Positions 57,119-64,000 of a DNA stretch of 64,000 bases are shown here, one piece after another. Both the position numbers and the translations under genes were made by a program. This DNA comes from Halomarina pelagica (lineage in GTDB: Archaea > Halobacteriota > Halobacteria > Halobacteriales > Haloarculaceae). The stretch spans positions 2,418,001 through 2,482,000 of the forward strand of contig NZ_CP100454.1 of assembly GCF_024228315.1 (NCBI RefSeq). Reading direction: 5' to 3'. Within the stretch, counting starts at the first letter, position 1, and the number at the start of each line of letters is the position of its first letter. The notes below the pieces were generated by a model. That model was given only the letters and a program-made list of their open reading frames with translations. It had not been told where the DNA came from and made no database searches.

Positions 57119-57838
57119 ATGCCTACGGCGCAGGAAGCGACCGCCGAGGCCGCCGTCTCGCTCGCGGGAGTGCGGAAGGTGTACGACCGGGGGCGGCCGG
57201 TCTACGCGCTCGACGGCGTCTCGCTCGACGTTCCCCGCGGCTCCCACGTCGCCGTGATGGGGCCGAGCGGGTCCGGCAAGAGCACGCTGATGAACCTCGT
57301 CGGCTGTCTCGACACGGCGACCGAGGGGACCGTCCGCGTCGACGGTGCCGTCGTCGCCGACCTCTCGGAGCGCGGGCGGACGGCACTGCGCGGGCGGGAG
57401 ATCGGGTTCGTCTTCCAGACGTTCAACCTCATGCCGAAGCTCACCGCGATCGAGAACGTCGCGCTGCCGATGATCTTCCGGGGCGTCTCCAGCGACGAGC
57501 GGGACGCCCGCGCCCACGATCTGCTCGCTCGCGTCGGCCTCGCGGACCGCACCGACCACCGCCCGAGCGAACTCTCCGGCGGCCAACGCCAGCGCGTCGC
57601 CGTCGCCCGGGCGCTCGCGAACGACCCCTCGATCCTCCTCGCCGACGAACCGACCGGGAACCTCGATTCGACGACCGGCGGGCGGATCCTCGACCTCTTC
57701 GACGACCTCCACGCCGAGGGTAACACCGTGCTGGTGGTCACCCACGAGCGGTCCGTCGCGGAGCGCGCCGAGCGCGTCGTCCACCTCCTCGACGGTCGCA
57801 TAGAGCGGATCGAGGAACTCGCCGACGGGGGGACCTGA
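57119..57838 (+). CDS. ABC transporter ATP-binding protein (MacB/LolD type)
   Basis: 239 residues. Walker A MGPSGSGKSTLMNLV, Q-loop region GFVFQTFNLMPKLTAIENV, signature LSGGQRQRVAVARAL, Walker B ILLADEPTGNLDS, and the H-loop in VVTHERSVA. The LMPKLTAIENVALP stretch and length are of the LolD/MacB subfamily, which works with FtsX-like permeases. It may export peptides or lipoproteins, or act as a mechanotransducer. The permease GTG follows directly after its stop. Confidence 0.92.
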   Translation: MPTAQEATAEAAVSLAGVRKVYDRGRPVYALDGVSLDVPRGSHVAVMGPSGSGKSTLMNLVGCLDTATEGTVRVDGAVVADLSERGRTALRGREIGFVFQTFNLMPKLTAIENVALPMIFRGVSSDERDARAHDLLARVGLADRTDHRPSELSGGQRQRVAVARALANDPSILLADEPTGNLDSTTGGRILDLFDDLHAEGNTVLVVTHERSVAERAERVVHLLDGRIERIEELADGGT

Positions 57839-59077
57839 GTGGATTCCAGGGAGGCGGTCCGCATCAGCTGGCGGGCCATCCGCGGGCACGCGCTCCGCTC
57901 GTCGCTCACCACGCTCGGCGTCGTCATCGGCGTCGCCGCCGTCGTCACGTTCGTCACGCTCGGCGGCGGGCTCGAGGAGAGCATCATCGGCGACGTCGGC
58001 GGGGGCGGCGCGTCGACGATCAACGTCTGGGCGGCCGAGAGCGAGGACGGGCCGCCCGGCGCGGGCGCACAGCCGGTGTTCACCGAGCGCGACGTTCGAC
58101 AGCTGCGAGGGGTGACGGGCGTCGAGGCGGTCGTCCCGCGCGGCGTCGTCCCGCTCTCGGCGATCGAGTTCCGCGGACGGACGGTCGCCCAGAGCGGCGC
58201 GGTCACCGTGACGCCCGCCTACTTCGAGGCGGAGGACTTCGAGGAGGGCCGGGCGTTCAGGAGCGGCGAGCGCGAGGTGGTGCTCAACCCCGCGGCGGCC
58301 GCGCTGTTCGAGACCAACGCCACCGTCGGCGACCGCGTGACGCTCTCGCTGGCCGACGGTCGAACGGTGAACGCGACGGTTGTCGGGATCCTCTCCACCT
58401 CACAGGGGCAGGGCGCGTTCGACGGGTTCGACGCCTCGCCGCGCGTCTACGTCCCGCCGGACCCGTTCTACTCCACGACGGTGACGAGCCCGAGGACCGG
58501 GGAACGCGAGCGCGTCTACCCGCTGCTCGTCGTCGAGGCGGCGGACCCGAAGCGAGTCGAGTCGGTTCGGCGGGGCGTCCTCGACTATCTCCGGGAGGAC
58601 TCGGACGCGAGGGCGCTCGCCCCGTCCGGGTACTCCTTCAGCGCGCAGACCAACGAGCAACTGCTCGATCAACTGCGGGACATCCTCGACACGCTCACGA
58701 ACTTCGTCGTCGGGGTGGCGGTCATCTCGCTCGTCGTCGGCTCGATCGGGATCGCCAACATCATGCTCGTGAGCGTCACCGAGCGGACCCGCGAGATCGG
58801 CATCATGAAGGCCGTCGGCGCGCAGAACCGCGACGTCCTCCAGCTGTTCCTCTTCGAGGCGGTCATCCTCGGGGTCGTCGGCGCGGTCCTCGGGACGGTC
58901 CTCGGCGTGCTCGCGGGGTACGTCGCGACCGTCTTCGTCGACGTCCCCTTCGTCTTCCCGTGGACGTGGACCGCGATCGCGGTCGTCGTCGGCGTGCTCG
59001 TCGGCGTGCTCGCGGGCCTCTACCCGGCGTGGAACGCCTCTCGAACCGACCCGATCGACGCCCTCCGGTACGAGTAG
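57839..59077 (+). CDS. MacB/FtsX-family ABC permease
   Basis: 412 residues. The N-terminal helix after SWRAIRGHALRSSLTTLGVVIGVAAVVTFVTLGGGLEE is the MacB signature. A large extracellular (MacB_PCD-like) domain (about 50-270) and a C-terminal FtsX block with three helices (ISLVVGSIGIANIMLVSVTERTREIGIMKAVGAQNRDV) follow. GTG 57839 abuts the ATPase stop. It works with that ATPase; the substrate is unknown. Confidence 0.9.
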   Translation: MDSREAVRISWRAIRGHALRSSLTTLGVVIGVAAVVTFVTLGGGLEESIIGDVGGGGASTINVWAAESEDGPPGAGAQPVFTERDVRQLRGVTGVEAVVPRGVVPLSAIEFRGRTVAQSGAVTVTPAYFEAEDFEEGRAFRSGEREVVLNPAAAALFETNATVGDRVTLSLADGRTVNATVVGILSTSQGQGAFDGFDASPRVYVPPDPFYSTTVTSPRTGERERVYPLLVVEAADPKRVESVRRGVLDYLREDSDARALAPSGYSFSAQTNEQLLDQLRDILDTLTNFVVGVAVISLVVGSIGIANIMLVSVTERTREIGIMKAVGAQNRDVLQLFLFEAVILGVVGAVLGTVLGVLAGYVATVFVDVPFVFPWTWTAIAVVVGVLVGVLAGLYPAWNASRTDPIDALRYE

Positions 59078-59078
59078 C

Positions 59079-59426
59079 GTGTCCGACGACCGTCCGCTCC
59101 TCGAACGGCTGCACGCCCACCTCGAAGCGACCGCCGACCTCCCCCTCGACCGGACGGCGAACCGCTGGCTGGGCGAGGCGGAGGCCGTCGCGGCGGACGT
59201 CGCCCGCGGGGACGCGCCGGAGGCGGCGGTCGAGCGGCGACTCGACCAGGTACGGACGCTGCTCTCGCACGTCGAGGGGACCGGCCACCCCGAGGGCGAC
59301 GCGCACGTCGAGGCGGCGCGGGCGCTGCTCGACGAGCGCGACGAGCGCGACGGATCAGACGAGTCCGATGGACCCGGCGGGTCCGACGATCCCGACGACT
59401 CGGGCCGGGACGGCCGGGGGAGTTAG
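59079..59426 (+). CDS. Small alpha-helical haloarchaeal protein, unknown
   Basis: 115 residues. PLLERLHAHLEATADLPLDRTANRWLGEAEAVAADVARGDAPEAAVERRLDQVRTLLSHVEGTGHPEGDAHVEAARALLDE is helical throughout; the last 30 residues are Asp/Gly/Ser low complexity. GTG 59079 lies one nt after the permease stop, so it is part of the ABC operon. Its 3' end overlaps the convergent SDR stop by 4 nt. No family is recalled with confidence. Confidence 0.6.
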   Translation: MSDDRPLLERLHAHLEATADLPLDRTANRWLGEAEAVAADVARGDAPEAAVERRLDQVRTLLSHVEGTGHPEGDAHVEAARALLDERDERDGSDESDGPGGSDDPDDSGRDGRGS

Positions 59427-60400
59427 CGCGCCGCCCGCTCCGCCTCCTTCGCCCCCTCGAAGTCGTAGCGCACCCCGGTGAGGTTCTCGGAGGCGATCCA
59501 GAGCTGCCGGGCGGCGGTCCGGTCGTGTGACTTCGCGTTCGACTCCACCCGGTCGGGCGGCCCCCGGTACTGGAGCGGTCCCGGGCCGCGCGGCCCGTAG
59601 AACGCGCCGCCCTCGACCGGCGAGCCGGCGGCGGCGTACAGGATCGGGAGCGCCCCGCGCGCCGCCGACTGGGCGAAGAGGGCGTTCCCGAGGTCCATCA
59701 GCCGCGCCTTCAGACGACTCCCCTCCATCTCGGGGCCGGCGCGCTGGAGGCCGGTGGCGGCCCAGCCGGGGTGGGCCGCGAGGCTCAGCGCGTCGAGGTC
59801 GGCCGCCTCGAAGCGGCGCTGTAACTCGTAGGCGAACAGTAGGTTCGCGAGTTTGCTCCCGGCGTAGGCCTCGTAGCGGTCGTACGACGCCTCGTCGGGC
59901 GTATCGAGCCGCAACGTGCCGCGTCGGTGGAGGAGGCTGCTCACGGTGACGACCCGGGACGTCCCGTCGGTCGCCGCGAGGCGGTCGAGCAGCAGGCCGG
60001 TGAGCGCGAAGTGCCCGAGGTGGTTGACGCCGAACTGAAGTTCGAAGCCGTCGGCCGTCCGGCGGTACGGCGTGTGCATCACGCCCGCGTTGTCGACGAG
60101 GACGTGGAGGTCGTCGTGGGCCTCCCGGAAGGCCCGCGCGAACCCGTGCACCGAGTCGAGGTCGGCGAGGTCGAGCGTCAGGAGGTCGAGATCGAGGTCG
60201 GCGTCGGGGAACGCGGCGCGGATGCGCCGCCGCGCGCGCTCGCCGCGTTCCTCGCTCCGGCAGGCCATCGCGACGGTCGCGCCGCGACCGGCGAGTTCGC
60301 GCGTCACCTGATAACCGAGTCCGCCGTTCGCGCCCGTGACGACGACCGTCCTCCCGCTCTGGTCGGGCAGCCGATCCGCCGTCCAGCCCTTCGTAGCCAT
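59423..60400 (-). CDS. SDR-family NAD(P)-dependent oxidoreductase (retinol-dehydrogenase-like)
   Basis: 325 residues. TVVVTGANGGLGYQVTRELA (Rossmann), VDNAGVMHTPYRRTADGFELQFGVNHLGHFALTGLL, VVTVSSLLHRRG and YEAYAGSKLANLLFAYEL (catalytic Tyr and Lys) make an intact SDR of the WWOX/retinol-dehydrogenase-like group. The C-terminal region has the usual GGAFYGPRGPGPLQYRGPPD. The substrate is unknown. It is convergent with the operon ending at 59426. Confidence 0.88.
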   Translation of the reverse strand: MATKGWTADRLPDQSGRTVVVTGANGGLGYQVTRELAGRGATVAMACRSEERGERARRRIRAAFPDADLDLDLLTLDLADLDSVHGFARAFREAHDDLHVLVDNAGVMHTPYRRTADGFELQFGVNHLGHFALTGLLLDRLAATDGTSRVVTVSSLLHRRGTLRLDTPDEASYDRYEAYAGSKLANLLFAYELQRRFEAADLDALSLAAHPGWAATGLQRAGPEMEGSRLKARLMDLGNALFAQSAARGALPILYAAAGSPVEGGAFYGPRGPGPLQYRGPPDRVESNAKSHDRTAARQLWIASENLTGVRYDFEGAKEAERAAR

Positions 60401-60515
60401 CTCGTCGGCCCTTGGCGCGGCGCGCGGATAACGCTGACCGCGTCGTCCGCGAGCGGAGGCACGGACCTCCTGTCACTCCCGAAGGGCTATCTCGCCCCCC
60501 GCCCACACTCCTCCC

Positions 60516-62372
60516 ATGCGCGACATCGAGCGCTATCTCAACATCCGGAGCGCCTACGGCGGGTCGCTCTCCCCGTCGGGCACGCTCGCCTTCCTCATGG
60601 ACACGACCGGCGTCCCGCAGGTGTGGACGCTCTCGGAACCCGAGGCGTGGCCCGAACAGCGCACCTTCTACGACGAGGCCGTCTCGTTCGTCTCCTGCTC
60701 CCCGACCCGCGAGGAGGCCGTCTTCGGCATGGACGAGGGCGGCGACGAGCGGATGCAACTGTACCTGCTCGACCTCGATCCCGATCCGACCGCCGACCCG
60801 ATCGCCGGGCTGACCCTCCCGTCCGATCCGTCGTCGAACGAGTCCCGCCCGAACGACGCTCGCGCGAAGCACCGCTGGGGCGGCTGGAGTCACGACGGCG
60901 ATCGGTTCGCGTTCGCCTCGAACCGCCGGGACGAGGCCGCCTTCGACGTGTACGTCCAGGGTCGCGACGAGCGCGGCGACGGGGCCGACCTCGTCCACGA
61001 GGGCGACGGCTGGCTCACCGTCGAGGGGTTCTCGCCGGACGACTCGGCGCTGATCGTCACCGAGGCCTACTCCTCGTTCGACCAGGACGTCTACGCGCTC
61101 GATCTCCCCTCGGGCGACTTCACCCACCTCACGCCTCACGAGGGGACCGTCCGCTTCCTGAGCGCGACGTGGGCACCCGACGGGGAGGGGATCTACGTCG
61201 TCACCGACCGCGACTCGGACCTGCTGTACCTCGCGCGCCTCGACCTCGACGGCACGCTCACGCCGGTCGTCGAGGACGACGAGTGGAACGTCGACGGCGT
61301 CGCCCTCGATCACGACACGGGGCGGGCCGTCTACTCGCGCAACGTCGACGGCTACACCGAGTTGACGGTCGGCGACCTCGACGGGGCGGTCTTCCGGGGC
61401 GGACGGACGCTCGACCTCCCGCCGGGCGTCGCGGGCGGGGTCAGCTTCGACGAGGGCGCGCGCTCGTTCTCGCTCACCGTCACCGGGAGCGCGGAGAACG
61501 CGAACGTCCACGTGGTCGACGTCGCCTCCGGCGAGCGCGAGCGGTGGACGCGCGCCTCGACCGCGGGGGTCCCCCGCGAGTCGTTCGTCGAACCCGAACT
61601 CGTCCGCTACGAGAGCTTCGACGGTCGCGAGATCCCGGCGTTCTTCTCCGTCCCGCGGGCGGCCAACGAGCGCGACGGCGCGGTGGGCGACGGCGTGCCC
61701 GTCGTCGTGGACGTCCACGGCGGCCCCGAGAGCCAGCGCCGCCCGTCGTTCTACGCGCTGAAGCAGTACTTCCTCCGCCGGAGCTACGCCGTCTTCGAGC
61801 CGAACGTCCGCGGATCGACCGGCTACGGGACGGCCTACACGCACCTCGACGACGTGGAGCGGCGCATGGACAGCGTCGCCGACGTCCGCGCGGGCGTCGA
61901 GTGGCTCTCGGGTCAGCCGGTCGTGGACCCCGACCGGATCGTCGCCTTCGGCGGCTCCTACGGCGGGTTCATGGTGCTCGCCGCGCTCACCGAGTACCCC
62001 GACCTCTGGGCGGCGGGCGTTGACGTCGTCGGGATCGCCAACTTCGTCACGTTCCTCGAGAACACCGGCTCCTGGCGGCGGGAACTCCGCGAGGCCGAGT
62101 ACGGGTCGCTCGAGGACGACCGCGAGTTCCTCGAGTCGATCAGCCCCGTCAACACCGTCGACGCGATCCGCGCGCCGCTGTTCGTCCTCCACGGCGCGAA
62201 CGATCCCCGCGTGCCCGTCGGCGAGGCCGAACAGATCGCCGAGGCAGCGCGCGAGCAGGGCGTTCCGGTCGAGACGCTGATCTTCGAGGACGAGGGCCAC
62301 GGCGTCTCCAAACTCGAGAACCGGATCGAGGCCTACTCGCGCATCGTCACGTTCCTCGACGAACACGTCTGA
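60516..62372 (+). CDS. S9-family peptidase (prolyl oligopeptidase / acylaminoacyl-peptidase-like)
   Basis: 618 residues. The N-terminal half is a beta-propeller with repeated strands (about 1-350), and the C-terminal alpha/beta hydrolase domain has VAFGGSYGGFMVLAAL (Ser near 480), LFVLHGANDPRVPVGEAEQI (Asp near 562) and FEDEGHGVSKLENRIE (His near 594). VVVDVHGGPESQRRPSFYALKQYFLRRSYAVFEPNVRGSTGYG is the oxyanion region. It cleaves oligopeptides in the cytosol. No signal peptide. Confidence 0.93.
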   Translation: MRDIERYLNIRSAYGGSLSPSGTLAFLMDTTGVPQVWTLSEPEAWPEQRTFYDEAVSFVSCSPTREEAVFGMDEGGDERMQLYLLDLDPDPTADPIAGLTLPSDPSSNESRPNDARAKHRWGGWSHDGDRFAFASNRRDEAAFDVYVQGRDERGDGADLVHEGDGWLTVEGFSPDDSALIVTEAYSSFDQDVYALDLPSGDFTHLTPHEGTVRFLSATWAPDGEGIYVVTDRDSDLLYLARLDLDGTLTPVVEDDEWNVDGVALDHDTGRAVYSRNVDGYTELTVGDLDGAVFRGGRTLDLPPGVAGGVSFDEGARSFSLTVTGSAENANVHVVDVASGERERWTRASTAGVPRESFVEPELVRYESFDGREIPAFFSVPRAANERDGAVGDGVPVVVDVHGGPESQRRPSFYALKQYFLRRSYAVFEPNVRGSTGYGTAYTHLDDVERRMDSVADVRAGVEWLSGQPVVDPDRIVAFGGSYGGFMVLAALTEYPDLWAAGVDVVGIANFVTFLENTGSWRRELREAEYGSLEDDREFLESISPVNTVDAIRAPLFVLHGANDPRVPVGEAEQIAEAAREQGVPVETLIFEDEGHGVSKLENRIEAYSRIVTFLDEHV

Positions 62373-62571
62373 GCGGCTAACTGTTTCGTCCCTCGTAAGG
62401 CGACCTTTTCGTGCGACCGGGACTCCGTCGGTCTCGATCGCGTCGATTAGTCCAGTGTAACACCGTTAGGATATATTTGGATTCGTCGTCGATTAAACAC
62501 CCATTTGATAGCGTCTGAGGCCCTGGAAGGTCATTTGGGTTTATGTATGGTGACGTGAAAGGATCGGTCGG
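62373..62571. other. 199-bp AT-richer gap with promoter of the NUDIX-like gene
   Basis: After the S9 stop a lower-GC stretch contains AGGATATATTTGG near 62468-62480 and GGTTTATGTATGG near 62537-62549. The second TATA-like element is about 30 bp before ATG 62572, fitting a leaderless start. The first could be a second upstream promoter. I see no gene in the gap. Confidence 0.5.
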
Positions 62572-63051
62572 ATGTATGCGAGTAACACCCACGAGCGCGT
62601 CTCCGAGTGTCTCCGCGCGCTCGACGGTTCGTACAGCGGGTTCGCGGTCCGACAGACGACCGTCAGCGTCCGCTCCGAGGTGTACGATCGGGTGGCCTCG
62701 CTCGCCGACGGGGGCGTCGTCGACGCCGCGATCCGCGTCCGAAACGCCGCCGACGAGGTGCTGGCCGTCCGCGAGGACGAACGGGGGTGGACCGACCCCT
62801 ACGGGGTCGTTCGCCGCGACGAGACCATCGAGTCGGGCGCGCGCCGGTCGCTGCGCGAACGGACCGGCGTCGAGGCCTCGCTCGACGACCTCCTCGGGGT
62901 CACGATCGTCTGTCTGACGGACGCGAGAAGCTCGGGGAAAGAGCCGCTCTACCGGCTCTCGGCGCTCTTCGCCGGCGACCACGTCGACGGCGATCCCGGG
63001 CCGGACTGCGCGTGGCGTCCGGATCCGCCGCGCTCGATTGCCGCGATCTAG
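62572..63051 (+). CDS. NUDIX-like domain protein, degenerate box
   Basis: 159 residues. The central part WTDPYGVVRRDETIESGARRSLRERTGVEASLDDLLGV resembles a Nudix box in place but with replacement of key residues: REUxEExGU is RRSLRERTGV, so the second catalytic Glu pair is missing. The N-terminal 60 residues (HERVSECLRALDGSYSGFAVRQTT) look haloarchaeal-specific. It may be a non-catalytic or altered Nudix fold. ATG 62572 is 30 bp after a TATA. It is convergent with the glycerol-1-phosphate dehydrogenase. Confidence 0.7.
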   Translation: MYASNTHERVSECLRALDGSYSGFAVRQTTVSVRSEVYDRVASLADGGVVDAAIRVRNAADEVLAVREDERGWTDPYGVVRRDETIESGARRSLRERTGVEASLDDLLGVTIVCLTDARSSGKEPLYRLSALFAGDHVDGDPGPDCAWRPDPPRSIAAI

Positions 63052-63052
63052 C

Positions 63053-64000
63053 CTAGACGACGCCCGTCACCGTGGCGGCCTCGACGGCCGCCTCGCGGCT
63101 CACGCCGTCGCCGAGGATCGTGTAGCGGTCGCGGATCTCGTGGGCGGTCGTCATCGCCTCGACGAAGTCCTCGGCGGTGATCCCCAGTTCGTCGGCGGTG
63201 GTCGGCGCGCCGATGCCCGCGAGCGCGTCGCGGACGTTCCGCCAGCGCCCCGCCGACCCCGAGTGGAGGTACTCGGTGACGACGCTCGCGACGCCGACCT
63301 GGTGGCCGTGCAGCGCCGCGCCGGGCGCGATGCGATCGAGTTGATGGGAGATGAGGTGCTCCGCGCCGCTCGCTGGTCGGGAGGAGCCGGCGATCGACAT
63401 GGCGACGCCGGAGGAGACGAGCGCCTTCACAACGATCCAGGCCGACTCCTCCAGTCCGGGCTTGATGGAGTCGGCGTTGCCGACGAGCATCTCCGCGGTC
63501 ATCTGCGAGAGCGCCCCCGCGTACTCCGAGTACTCGACGTTCTTCAGCCTGTGGGCGAGTTCCCAGTCGCGGACCGCCGTGTAGTTGGAGATGATGTCGG
63601 CGCAGCCCGCCGTGGTGAGCCGCCAGGGCGCGTCCGCGATGATCGCGGTGTCCGCGACGACGGCGAGCGGCGGCTCCGCGGCGACGCTGTGGCGGGTGTC
63701 GCCCTCGGGGACCGACCCCCGGCCGGAGACGATGCCGTCGTGGCTCGCCGCCGTCGGCACGCTGACGAAGCCCATCGCCAGCGTGTCGGAGGCCATCTTC
63801 GCGATGTCGATGGCCTTCCCGCCGCCGACGCCCACGAGGAAGTCGACCTCCTCGGCGCGGGCGGCCTCGATGACGCGCTCGACGGCGGCGAAGCTGGCCG
63901 TCTCGACGGTGACGGTGACGCTCGACTCGAACTGCTCGGCGACGCGCTCGCCGGCGATCCGCCGCGGCGTCGGGCTGGTGACGATCAGCGGCGTCCCGCC
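63053..64000 (-). CDS. egsA: sn-Glycerol-1-phosphate dehydrogenase (5' end outside window)
   Basis: The frame runs off the window end, giving 315 C-terminal residues. Seen: TPLIVTSPTPRRIAGERVAEQ at the start of the visible part, VDFLVGVGGGKAIDIAK (NAD(P) loop), FVSVPTAASHDGIVSGRGSV, SNYTAVRDWELAHRLKNVEYSEY, SSRPASGAEHLISHQLD and ALHGHQVGVASVV with Zn-ligand His. It makes the sn-glycerol-1-phosphate backbone of archaeal lipids. It matches the geranylgeranyl reductase at 27488 as membrane-lipid genes, though they are far apart. Confidence 0.93.
   Translation of the reverse strand, partial: GGTPLIVTSPTPRRIAGERVAEQFESSVTVTVETASFAAVERVIEAARAEEVDFLVGVGGGKAIDIAKMASDTLAMGFVSVPTAASHDGIVSGRGSVPEGDTRHSVAAEPPLAVVADTAIIADAPWRLTTAGCADIISNYTAVRDWELAHRLKNVEYSEYAGALSQMTAEMLVGNADSIKPGLEESAWIVVKALVSSGVAMSIAGSSRPASGAEHLISHQLDRIAPGAALHGHQVGVASVVTEYLHSGSAGRWRNVRDALAGIGAPTTADELGITAEDFVEAMTTAHEIRDRYTILGDGVSREAAVEAATVTGVV

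Noticed and set aside
59355-62366. 1003-codon minus-strand open frame
   Set aside because: Antisense to the S9 peptidase and out of frame with the SDR gene. Composition is Arg/Asp/Glu/Gly-rich with no recognisable motif, so it is a shadow.

Overview
The window is a gene-dense, very GC-rich stretch (roughly 70% GC by eye) of a haloarchaeal (class Halobacteria) chromosome. The evidence is strongly acidic proteins, haloarchaeal fusions (PurN-PurH, FolC-FolP), the archaeal early shikimate route (ADH synthase plus dehydroquinate synthase II), glycerol-1-phosphate dehydrogenase and geranylgeranyl reductase for archaeal lipids, Tat-type secretion signals, and many TATA boxes 28-31 nt upstream of leaderless start codons. 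I saw no rRNA, tRNA, CRISPR array, intact insertion sequence or prophage. Both end genes are cut by the window.

Layout. 1-10 kb: PHP-domain protein (5' cut), DUF457 membrane protein, CinA/PncC, an ArsA/Get3 ATPase, then a minus-strand block (glycerate 2-kinase, SDR, endonuclease V, zinc-finger rhomboid protease, diacylglycerol kinase-like protein), a DUF389 membrane protein and an alkyltransferase-like protein. 10-17 kb: lipase, trpCBA, ADH synthase, HAD phosphatase, dehydroquinate synthase II. 17-34 kb: DsbA/DsbB pair, endonuclease III, DUF371, a coiled-coil protein, M20 amidohydrolase with an NhaC antiporter, S10-like protein, NUDIX, DUF5787, DUF5797, geranylgeranyl reductase, ferredoxin, a thioredoxin-reductase-like flavoprotein, glutaredoxin, a PAPS-reductase/CysD-like protein and an NYN protein. 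34-40 kb: a lysine/diaminopimelate operon dapA-dapB-dapD-lysA-dapF-dapE with an unusual 5' leader. 41-50 kb: phosphoribosyltransferase, purB, a SipW signal peptidase cluster with TasA-like substrates and a divergent wHTH regulator, and purNH. 50-64 kb: E1 alpha/beta of a 2-oxoacid dehydrogenase, secreted and membrane unknowns, folCP, a 53-aa protein behind an iron-box-like palindrome, a MacB-type ABC transporter, an SDR, an S9 peptidase, a NUDIX-like protein and glycerol-1-phosphate dehydrogenase (5' cut).

The most interesting signals are non-coding. (1) A roughly 95-100 nt structured RNA candidate occurs three times (17143-17238 +, 27177-27271 -, 53619-53718 +). Each copy has a TATA box 27-28 bp upstream of a conserved GTG, an H-type pseudoknot whose two stems stay paired through compensatory changes, a conserved tail and a T-tract. 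Two copies sit inside the same composite element flanked by hairpin-rich dispersed repeats. (2) The dap operon appears to start with a leaderless 19-codon leader peptide (34148-34207) that ends Arg-Arg-Lys-Arg-Ala. It overlaps one of two identical arms that compete for the same complementary strand, which looks like an attenuator. (3) Candidate operators lie before purNH, the 53-aa gene and the TasA-like gene.

Starts were chosen from TATA spacing, Shine-Dalgarno-like motifs, start/stop overlaps and family alignment from memory. No searches were run, so family names are recognition calls.
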